Shown piece after piece: positions 31,774 to 38,335 of a stretch of 38,335 nucleotides of DNA. A program made the translations under genes and the position numbers. The stretch spans positions 1-38,335 of the forward strand of contig JAJRZN010000179.1 in assembly GCA_024275235.1 (NCBI GenBank), written 5' to 3'. The notes below the pieces were generated by a model. The model worked only from the letters and a program-made list of their open reading frames with translations, searched no databases and had not been told where the DNA came from. The first letter of the stretch is position 1; every line of letters starts with the position of its first letter. This DNA comes from Deltaproteobacteria bacterium (GTDB taxonomy: Bacteria; Desulfobacterota; Desulfobulbia; Desulfobulbales; VMSU01).

Positions 31774-34700
31774 ATGAAAATTCTTGAACTTAGATTTAAG
31801 AACCTGAATTCGCTTTATGGAGAATGGTTTATCGACTTCAGCGCTCCGGAGTATGCCGCAAACGGTATTTTTGCCCTTACCGGTTCCACCGGGGCCGGTA
31901 AATCCACTATTCTTGATGCCATCTGTCTCGCGCTTTACGGCGCGACTCCCCGGCTGGGGAAAATCACCAAAAGCAGCAATGAAATTATGTCCCGCCAGAC
32001 GGGAGAGTGCTATGCCGAAGTGAGGTTTCAGTCCCGGGCGGGGCTGTTTCGCTGTCATTGGAGTCAGCATCGGGCTCGGAGAAAGGCCGGCGGTGATCTG
32101 CAAAATCCCCGGCACGAAATTGCCGAAGGAATTACAGACGGCAGGGTGATAGAACATCAGCTCAGGCGGGTTGCGGTGGTTATTGAAGAAAAAACCGGCA
32201 TGGACTTTGAGCGCTTCACCCGTTCAATCCTTCTGGCACAAGGTGGTTTTGATACCTTTTTGAAAGCCGAAGTGGAGCAGAAATCAAGAATCCTTGAGCA
32301 GATTACCGGCACTGGAATATACACGGAGATCTCACGGCGTGTTCATGAACGCCAGCGGGACGAACGTGATAAACTGAATATTCTGCAGGCAGAAACGGCG
32401 GGTGTCGTTATCCTTGCTCCGGAGCAGGAAAAGGAACTTGATCAGGAGCTGCGGGAAAAACAAAAGAAAGAGAAGGATATCAACGCCAGGTTGATGGAAA
32501 CGAGTAAGGCCCTTACCTGGTTAAACGGTATTCAGCGTTTGCGGCAAGAAATAAGCTCGCTGTCCGTGGAAGATGCCAATCTGAAAGCGGAATTTGAGTC
32601 CTTTAAACCGGCAAGGGAACAACTGGCCCGTGCCCTCAGGGCGGCTGAGATGGATGGGCAGTATGCCCTGTTAACCTCTGTTCGCAAAGAGCAGGGGGCG
32701 GATCAAAAATCTCTCAGGGATGGAGAGGATAAGCTGCCCGCTTTTGAATTGTTGGTTCAGCAGAAAAAAGATACCCTGCAAAAAGCCGAAAGGCTGATTT
32801 TAAAGGCCAGGGAAGAGCAAAAAAAGGCAGCCCCATTAATTCGGCAGGTGCGCGCTCTTGATCTGCAGCTGGCAGAAAAGAAGAAGACTGTTGACAGTGA
32901 AGATGAGACTTGCCGGCGGGAGAATAAACAAATTGAGGCAGACAGAAAGCTTAAGGCCGCGGAAGAGAAGAAATACTCCGCGGCCCAGGAGTCATTGGAA
33001 ATCGTGGAAAAATATCTTGCCGTTAATTCCAGGGATTCCTGGCTTGTGGGCGGGCTGACCGGTGTTGAAGAGCAGCTGACCAGCCTCTTGTCTGTTCAGC
33101 GGGATATTGCCGACAAAAAGGAAAATGAAGCAAATGCGACAGCGCGGCTGAAGACGGCAGCCAATCAGCTGACGGCCTGTGCGCTTAGGTTGAATACTCG
33201 AAAACAGGCGCTGGACAAAGTGAAAAAGCAGCTTGAACGGCGAAAAGATGATTTGGCAACCTTGTTGTCCGGCCGTCTGCTCAGGGAATATCGCCGCGAA
33301 AAGGAGACTCTGCTGCGAGAGGAGGCCTTCCGGCGGAAAATAGCCGATCTTGAATCCGAAAGAGCCAGACTTGCAGATGGCAAGCCGTGTCCATTATGCG
33401 GGGCCGGGGAGCATCCATTTGCCTTGGGTAATATTCCAAAGGTGGATGAAATCGAGAAAAAAATCGGGGAACTGACTGAATTTATCCGGCAGGCGGAAGG
33501 GTTGGAAACTGCCGTTAAAGAACTTGAAACTGCCGAAAAGGGCGCCCTCAAAAATCTAACCGATTGTGAAAGGCTCGAAGCCGCGGCCGCGAATGACAAA
33601 AAAACCGCTGCCCGGTATCTGGCGGATATTGCCGGGGAGCTCAAGAAAACAGCCCTTCATTTCGCTGGGTTGCGGGAATCGGCCCTCAACAGGCTGCGGC
33701 CTCTTGGCATAGAGAAAATCCCCGATACTACGGATCTGTCGGAATTGTTGGCTTCTCTCAGGAAGCGGCTTAAGCGCTGGCAGGGGCAGTTGGATAAAAA
33801 GGCGGATATTGAGGGGCAGATCATCGAACTTGCCAGTAAAATTAAAAGCCTTGAGGCGGTAATTGAGACCCGCAGTCAGGCCTTGCTTGAAAGGCGGGCA
33901 GCCCTGGGTATACTCAAAAAAGAGTTTGTTGATGGACAAGCCAAGCGCCGTGAGCTGTTTGGAACCAAAAGCCCGGAGGCGGAAGAGAGGCGCTTGGATA
34001 AAGCGCTCAGCGCCGCGGAACTTACGGAAAAATCAGCTCGAACCGCCCATGACGCGGCCAGGCAGCGGCTGAACTCCGCGCGGGCAAATAATATTTTACT
34101 CAAAGAGCGGATTAATAAAAGGGCTTCTGAACTTAAATCGTTGGAATCGGAGTTTATGGGGGCCATAAAAACTGCTGGCTTTGCCGATGAGCAGCAATTT
34201 CTTGCCGCCCGGCTGCCATTGGTGGAGCGGGATACGCTGAAAGCCAGGGCCAGGAATCTTGATGACCGGCAGACCGATTTGCGGGCCAGGCAAAAGGATC
34301 GGCAAAATCGACTTATTACAGAAATGGATAAAAAGGTTACTGAGGCGCGGCTTGAAGAGCTGGAGCCTGTTTGTAAAGAACTCGAAGAGGGCTTAACCCT
34401 GCTTAGGGCTGAAGTTGCCGCGGTGAGGCATAAGCTGGCTGAAAATGCCGCGGCTAAAGAGCGTATTAAGAAAAAACAGGCCGCAATTGAGAATCAGAAA
34501 AAGGAGTGCGGCCGCTGGGAAAAGCTCCACGGCCTCATCGGTTCCGCGGACGGCAAAAAATATCGCAACTTCGCCCAGGGACTGACCTTTGAGATTATGG
34601 TTTCACAGGCCAACAGGCAGCTTGAAAAAATGACGGATCGCTATCTGCTTATCAGGGATGCTAAACAGCCGCTTGAGCTGAATGTTATCGACAACTATCA

Positions 34701-35028
34701 GGCCGGAGAGATCAGGTCGATAAAAAATCTCTCCGGCGGTGAGAGTTTCATTGTGAGCTTGACTCTGGCGCTGGGGCTTTCAAAGATGGCCAGCCGCAAG
34801 GTGCGGGTGGACTCCCTGTTTCTCGATGAAGGGTTCGGCACCTTGGACGAAGAGGCCCTGGATGCTGCCCTGGAGGCTTTGGGCGGCTTACAGCAGGATG
34901 GTAAATTGATCGGGGTTATCTCTCATGTTCCGGCCTTAAAGGAGCGAATTCGGGCCCAGATAAATATTATGCCGGTATCAGGTGGACGAAGTATTGTCAG
35001 CGGCCCGGGCTGCAAAAGGTTATTGTGA
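31774..35028 (+). CDS. sbcC: SbcC ATPase subunit (Rad50-like)
   Basis: A 1084-residue SMC-like ATPase. The Walker A motif G-S-T-G-A-G-K-S-T is at 37-45 and Q-loop features follow. Two long coiled coils are joined by the zinc-hook C-P-L-C-G near 538. The C-terminal head has L-S-G-G-E-S near 986 and Walker B L-F-L-D-E-G near 1015. The ATPase dimer controls access of DNA to the SbcD nuclease and the hook joins two dimers. The gene follows sbcD by 36 bp. The stop at 35026-35028 marks the end of the compact chromosomal part; the AT-rich region begins right after it. Confidence 0.95.
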   Translation: MKILELRFKNLNSLYGEWFIDFSAPEYAANGIFALTGSTGAGKSTILDAICLALYGATPRLGKITKSSNEIMSRQTGECYAEVRFQSRAGLFRCHWSQHRARRKAGGDLQNPRHEIAEGITDGRVIEHQLRRVAVVIEEKTGMDFERFTRSILLAQGGFDTFLKAEVEQKSRILEQITGTGIYTEISRRVHERQRDERDKLNILQAETAGVVILAPEQEKELDQELREKQKKEKDINARLMETSKALTWLNGIQRLRQEISSLSVEDANLKAEFESFKPAREQLARALRAAEMDGQYALLTSVRKEQGADQKSLRDGEDKLPAFELLVQQKKDTLQKAERLILKAREEQKKAAPLIRQVRALDLQLAEKKKTVDSEDETCRRENKQIEADRKLKAAEEKKYSAAQESLEIVEKYLAVNSRDSWLVGGLTGVEEQLTSLLSVQRDIADKKENEANATARLKTAANQLTACALRLNTRKQALDKVKKQLERRKDDLATLLSGRLLREYRREKETLLREEAFRRKIADLESERARLADGKPCPLCGAGEHPFALGNIPKVDEIEKKIGELTEFIRQAEGLETAVKELETAEKGALKNLTDCERLEAAAANDKKTAARYLADIAGELKKTALHFAGLRESALNRLRPLGIEKIPDTTDLSELLASLRKRLKRWQGQLDKKADIEGQIIELASKIKSLEAVIETRSQALLERRAALGILKKEFVDGQAKRRELFGTKSPEAEERRLDKALSAAELTEKSARTAHDAARQRLNSARANNILLKERINKRASELKSLESEFMGAIKTAGFADEQQFLAARLPLVERDTLKARARNLDDRQTDLRARQKDRQNRLITEMDKKVTEARLEELEPVCKELEEGLTLLRAEVAAVRHKLAENAAAKERIKKKQAAIENQKKECGRWEKLHGLIGSADGKKYRNFAQGLTFEIMVSQANRQLEKMTDRYLLIRDAKQPLELNVIDNYQAGEIRSIKNLSGGESFIVSLTLALGLSKMASRKVRVDSLFLDEGFGTLDEEALDAALEALGGLQQDGKLIGVISHVPALKERIRAQINIMPVSGGRSIVSGPGCKRLL

Positions 35029-35085
35029 TGCCACGCGCCGTTTTTCCTGTTCCCTGATACGATAGTGCTGCTTACTTTGCCACCC

Positions 35086-35529
35086 CTATTCTTGGTTGGC
35101 AATTTTATATTTTCTTTTCAGGGCGTAGGGCATATAAGCCGCACCACATATCGCTTCTAAGTTGTTCTCATGTGTTTTGTAACATTTCTCAAGATGAAGC
35201 AAAAGCCCTCCTGTAATGCTGCTTAGGCAGCATGGTTATTCGATCTTTATTGCCCTTTTCATTTCTGACCGCAATCAATGTCTTTCACTCGCAATTTCAA
35301 ACATTAATTCAGACGTAAACCAGAGCAATAAAGCAAATTGGCTATCAACCATTGAGTATCCCCCAGTCGGAGCAATATCGATCTTACCCCCCTCTCTGGT
35401 GCATACAACGGGGAGTTTTATTGTTTTTTGTATGTAAAATCCTCCTGCTTCCACAATGAAATTATTTAATACGTTGCCCTGTATGAATGTATGTTTACCT
35501 GTTGTGTAATAAAGATAATACTGACTTTT
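35086..35529 (-). pseudogene. Possible decayed minus-strand gene
   Basis: From about 35529 down to 35275 one minus-strand frame is open for 84 codons, reading like protein (for example F-I-V-E-A-G-G-F-Y-I-Q-K, then A-P-T-G-G-Y). It has no start codon and ends in TGA. The same frame continues past a further TAA to K-C-Y-K-T-H-E-N-N and a TAG at 35088-35086. No family is recognised. The frame consistency over 440 bp hints at a gene broken by stops; chance openness in AT-rich DNA is the main alternative. Confidence 0.3.
35216..35233. other. 7-bp perfect hairpin in the gene-poor stretch
   Basis: ATGCTGC-TTAG-GCAGCAT forms a 7-bp stem with a 4-nt loop. It lies within the 35029-35653 interval, which has no intact gene. 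No T-tract follows. Its role is unknown; it overlaps the decayed minus-strand frame. Confidence 0.3.
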
Positions 35530-35654
35530 TTATACAGCGAAATAGATATATAAACCTTGCGGGGGAGGTGTTATGCTGTAAAATAGTAAGGTAAAATTTT
35601 TGAACACCCACTAAATGTGCGATGGATTAGAGCTTTTTGGGTGTCTACTTATTG

Positions 35655-37193
35655 TTAGCATAAAATAGGCGATAAAATTAGATACAGGAGACAAAATTGG
35701 AAATAAAATCCTTCAAACTCTATGATGACAGTCAGCCACTTAATGAATTTTTCGAAATATCAGGGGCAATTCGAAAAATTATTATTATTTCTGCTTACAT
35801 TGATATCGATAGTATTAAACAACTAATCAAATTTGTAAAAAAATCAGCGGACGAGAGATCTGTACCATCATTGCGATTATTTATCGACAAATCTTCAAGC
35901 CATTATTTATCAGATAGAGAAACTCAAAAGAAACTTATAGAAGTAAATGAGAAAATACACAACGTATGCGACTCTGAAAGTGGAATATTCTTAGTACAGT
36001 TGGGTTCTTTGTTTCATAGTAAAGCATATTTAATTGAGGGCAATAAAAAAGCAAAGATTATATTTGGTTCGATGAATTTAACGAAAAACGGATTCAACAA
36101 AAATGAAGAATTAGTTTTGTATGAAGATATAAATATTGGAGGAAAAGCTAACGGTAATCGTTTATCAAAATGGATAAAAGATTACGCTGATAATCTTTAT
36201 AAAAAATCAGTTCAAGTAGGTGTCAATGTAGATAACATTTTTCCATCATGCATGAGACAATTGTTATTAGATGGTTCAATTTATTACGAGTTAAAAGAGC
36301 AAAATCCATTTCGGTTCAAACTACATTTACCTAAAGAAGTTGTTAAACAAGATGTTCATATTGATGAAATGCTTGAGGCGAGCATTACAGATTCTGTTTC
36401 AATTGAAATTCTTTTGTCGGCAAAAAAACCATTTGGCCTGGATTTAGACTTGCCAGAACTCGGAAGTAGTAAAGCATCTTGGAAAAAATATTGTATCGAA
36501 ACATGTTATGGGCACTGGAGTCCACAATCGTTAAGAGATGATCTAAAATCTACGTTAAAAAAGCGTATCAAAGAGAGAAAACCATATTTTGATTTCATAA
36601 CAACAAGCATGAAAAAAGAAAAAGACAATATTTTTAACTCTTTTATGAGATTGCGACTAAGAATTCAAGAGTACCTTGAAAAGAATAATATTACAACTTG
36701 GAAATATTCAGATGAAACTGTAGCAAAAGAAGCATGGAAAAACTGGAATGAAAATATTAATAACAAGTTAGAAAATGGTGAATATTATAACAGGCTTATT
36801 TCAGGAGTAACCAATGTTCCTTCTCCAGATGTTTGGAGCGACCCAATTGCATCAGTGGAATTCGAGGAATCGTTTTGTGAATCTCTTTTATATCACTGGT
36901 CAAAAGAATACTTAAAAGAAACAAGCAATGTTGTTGCTCAAGCTTTTGCATGGAACTTAGATTTGGATGATCATGAAAAAGAAGAACTCGACAAAGAACA
37001 ACTGCAAAGCCAAATTAACGAATGGTTAATAGAAAATCATGGTTATAGCATTATTGATTTTAACGAAGAATAAAATGCTAACAAATGCATCCACCGGACT
37101 GGCAAGCACGCGCGTTTTTCGGAGTTTATTTCAAGTATGTTGCACCGCTCAATGTTGGTTGCTAAAGCCACGGCCAGCCGGTGATGCTGGTCG
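35655..37193 (+). mobile_element. Integron gene cassette 1
   Basis: The cassette begins after the G of GTTAGCA (35654-35660) and ends at the G of GTTCGGC (37193-37199). Its own attC R'' core is TGCTAAC (37076-37082), the exact reverse complement of the boundary heptamer GTTAGCA. That is what the cassette circle model predicts. It contains one gene, starting 42 bp inside, with no own strong promoter. Length 1539 bp. Confidence 0.82.
35697..37073 (+). CDS. Phospholipase-D-fold protein carried in an integron cassette
   Basis: The 458-residue protein starts at TTG 35697 with GGAG 6 bases before it (35687-35690). The N-terminal half is a PLD-fold domain with H-S-K-A-Y at 107-111 and G-S-M-N-L-T near 124-129, the single HxK...GSxN half-site of PLD nucleases that work as dimers (BfiI-like). 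The C-terminal half, from about 190, is charged and helical with no family I can name. It could be a nuclease used in defence against phage or plasmids, or a regulatory PLD protein. It is AT-rich and lysine-rich, unlike the genes upstream of 35028. It ends 2 bp before the attC site. Confidence 0.75.
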   Translation: MEIKSFKLYDDSQPLNEFFEISGAIRKIIIISAYIDIDSIKQLIKFVKKSADERSVPSLRLFIDKSSSHYLSDRETQKKLIEVNEKIHNVCDSESGIFLVQLGSLFHSKAYLIEGNKKAKIIFGSMNLTKNGFNKNEELVLYEDINIGGKANGNRLSKWIKDYADNLYKKSVQVGVNVDNIFPSCMRQLLLDGSIYYELKEQNPFRFKLHLPKEVVKQDVHIDEMLEASITDSVSIEILLSAKKPFGLDLDLPELGSSKASWKKYCIETCYGHWSPQSLRDDLKSTLKKRIKERKPYFDFITTSMKKEKDNIFNSFMRLRLRIQEYLEKNNITTWKYSDETVAKEAWKNWNENINNKLENGEYYNRLISGVTNVPSPDVWSDPIASVEFEESFCESLLYHWSKEYLKETSNVVAQAFAWNLDLDDHEKEELDKEQLQSQINEWLIENHGYSIIDFNEE

Positions 37194-37199
37194 TTCGGC
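37076..37199 (+). repeat. attC recombination site of cassette 1
   Basis: The 124-bp site has R'' TGCTAAC (37076-37082), then L'' at 37087-37103, a variable centre, L' at 37173-37187 and R' GTTCGGC (37193-37199). L' reverse-complements to GCATCACCGGCTGGC; L'' is the same with one extra C (37092) and one extra A (37098). Such extrahelical bases on one arm are the hallmark that sets strand choice in attC sites. Spacers are 4 nt (R''-L'') and 5 nt (L'-R'). Confidence 0.87.
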
Positions 37200-37209
37200 G
37201 GCAAATAAA

Positions 37210-38163
37210 ATGAAGTGTAAATATAAATTCAAAATTAACGGAAAAATTAAGCCATCACATGTCTTTCCTATAAAAGCACGTGGGGCTACCTATGAATTTG
37301 AGATAAACGAATTCGGTGTCGCTACGCATATTTGGGCAACCATAAAAACAGACGATGAACGTTACTGGCCAAGTATAACGAAATCTCCCACCCCTGGAGT
37401 GGCTTTCCATTTAAACATAAAAGAAAACCCTTTGATGTTTTTTGTGATAATGGAACTACGTACAATCGAAGGGTTGCTTTCACTTTATGGCGTTTATTCT
37501 ATAGATTTGCACCATCCCAAAATGGAATGGATTCCAGAAAATGAACAAGAAAAAGAAAAACTGAAAGTTTTTAACTACAAAACAGATATTACAGAAATAC
37601 CCGATAACGAAATTAGACCAACTCCATTTGATATAATTGCAAGGTCAATTATTGGAGCAGATAAAGGTTTTGCTGTAGAGGTCGCCCTCAGTTTTTACAG
37701 AAAGGGGCGAATTGACATTGAAGAAAAGAGATATATCGAAGCAATATATGACTTTTATTTTCTCATAGAGTCAACTTACGGCAACGGGAAATTTAAGAAA
37801 AAACAAATAAGTGCCGAGTTCAAAAACTCTAAAATTTTGATTAAATCTATCATGTCAGCACAAAATGAACCAGGATCAAGAATTTTATCAAATTCAAAAC
37901 TTAAGCAAGAGTACGAGACTAAATACAAAAATAAATCGCCAGAAAATATTATTGACCAAATCATTGAGTTAAGAGGTTTTTTGCATCATCATACATCTAA
38001 AAGAAAAGGAATATGGCACCCCGAGAACCAAGACAAGTATAAATTAGATGCATTATTCATACAATTAATCAGCTATAACGTTGCTTTCAGGTTGTCAGAA
38101 GTTTGTGTTTTTGACGAAGAGGTAATTCGTACTTATCAAAGTAATTTTTTAGGAAAGCTTTAA
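37210..38163 (+). CDS. Unknown cassette-borne protein, possible HEPN-like C-terminus
   Basis: I choose ATG 37210, 17 bp inside the cassette; longer reading from 37039 would cross the attC site and part of the previous gene and is unlikely. The 317-residue protein has an N-terminal beta-rich part (about 1-135) and a helical C-terminal part (about 150-317). The latter contains L-R-G-F-L-H-H-H near 260-267, matching the R-x4-H pattern of HEPN-fold proteins and RNases. I do not recognise a named family. The base composition is AT-rich like cassette 1. Possible roles include defence or a toxin-like function, but only the motif and location support this. Confidence 0.65.
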   Translation: MKCKYKFKINGKIKPSHVFPIKARGATYEFEINEFGVATHIWATIKTDDERYWPSITKSPTPGVAFHLNIKENPLMFFVIMELRTIEGLLSLYGVYSIDLHHPKMEWIPENEQEKEKLKVFNYKTDITEIPDNEIRPTPFDIIARSIIGADKGFAVEVALSFYRKGRIDIEEKRYIEAIYDFYFLIESTYGNGKFKKKQISAEFKNSKILIKSIMSAQNEPGSRILSNSKLKQEYETKYKNKSPENIIDQIIELRGFLHHHTSKRKGIWHPENQDKYKLDALFIQLISYNVAFRLSEVCVFDEEVIRTYQSNFLGKL

Positions 38164-38276
38164 AAGAGACAGAGAATATTAATTTGTCGTCACCAAGAAT
38201 CAATCGGGGACAGACCACGATAAATGAAAAGGTTGATTTGTTCATGCCGCCACTACAAAATTATGCGGCAAAGATC

Positions 38277-38335
38277 GCCGAACAAGGCGCTGCAAGGGAC
38301 TGGCAACTCGTCGGCGATTTTTTGTGCAGGTTCAA
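38277..38335 (+). repeat. Left half of attC site of cassette 2 (cut by window edge)
   Basis: R'' GCCGAAC (38277-38283) followed by AAG and GCGCTGCA, a sequence typical of the L'' side of attC sites. The L' and R' halves should lie just beyond 38335. The 113 bp between the gene stop and this site hold a small TGCCGC/GCGGCA hairpin (38245-38270) and no gene. Confidence 0.72.

Larger units (their letters stand above)
37194..38335 (+). mobile_element. Integron gene cassette 2 (3' end beyond window)
   Basis: It starts after the G of GTTCGGC at 37193 and includes one gene. Near the right edge the heptamer GCCGAAC (38277-38283) is the exact reverse complement of GTTCGGC, as expected for the R'' core of this cassette's attC. 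The remainder of the attC lies past the window. Confidence 0.78.

Noticed and set aside
37039-37209. An upstream extension of the cassette 2 gene, beginning inside the previous gene
   Set aside because: It would translate through the attC site, and the first 57 codons read as cassette junction. ATG 37210 lies just inside the cassette, as usual.
38206-38220. CGGGGACAGACCACG resembling a REP half-site
   Set aside because: Only a half-site with no partner inverted repeat in the window. A genome-wide count would be needed to call it a repeat.

Overview
The window looks like a chromosomal segment of an anaerobic, Gram-negative deltaproteobacterium (Desulfobacterota, perhaps near Desulfobulbales). 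This is inferred from gene content only: selenophosphate synthetase with YedF, a double-cubane-type HgdB protein with its activator ATPase, outer-membrane lipoproteins, an OmpA-domain protein, and many radical SAM enzymes. Most of the window is moderately GC-rich and densely packed. The last ~3.3 kb is clearly AT-richer and looks acquired.

Region 1 (1-17151) is one large divergent lipid/polyene biosynthesis locus. The leftward arm (7335 down to the left edge) encodes an acyl carrier protein, a fused ketosynthase plus Cys-less ketosynthase-like protein, a B12-type radical SAM enzyme, an ApeI-like hot-dog protein, a second ACP, two tandem radical SAM paralogues with a C-terminal Cys cluster, and a second ketosynthase cut by the window edge. 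The rightward arm (8548-17151) encodes an ApeP-like dehydratase, a FabG-type reductase, a LolA-like carrier, a DUF3261-type lipoprotein, a second B12-type radical SAM enzyme, an AMP-forming ligase, a fused FakA-like/DegV protein, a family 2 glycosyltransferase and an LpxL-type acyltransferase. The toolkit resembles aryl-polyene clusters, but with four radical SAM enzymes added. That addition recalls the unproven ladderane candidate clusters of anammox bacteria. Two things stand out: a REP-associated tyrosine transposase element sits between the arms, and the fused ketosynthase carries an in-frame TAA near its N-terminus.

Region 2 (17112-25437) holds an NMN adenylyltransferase-like gene and an archaeal-type phosphoglycerate mutase on the minus strand. 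It continues with a PHP-domain protein, a 109-bp imperfect palindrome, and a selenium/sulfur block of selD, yedF and an exported transglutaminase-rhodanese protein. A double-cubane/2-hydroxyacyl-CoA dehydratase-type pair closes it.

Region 3 (25438-35028) contains a decayed AAA-ATPase fragment, a VanZ-like membrane protein, a DUF4126 protein, an MscS channel, a vWA-TSP3-OmpA lipoprotein, a DUF4197 protein, and the sbcD-sbcC nuclease pair.

Region 4 (35029-38335) starts with about 620 bp lacking an intact gene, with a possible decayed minus-strand gene. It continues as an integron cassette array without a visible integrase. Cassette 1 (35655-37193) carries a phospholipase-D-fold protein and a textbook attC. 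Cassette 2 (37194 to the edge) carries an unknown protein and the first half of another attC. At both cassettes the left boundary heptamer is the exact reverse complement of the R'' core at the other end, as expected for integron cassettes.
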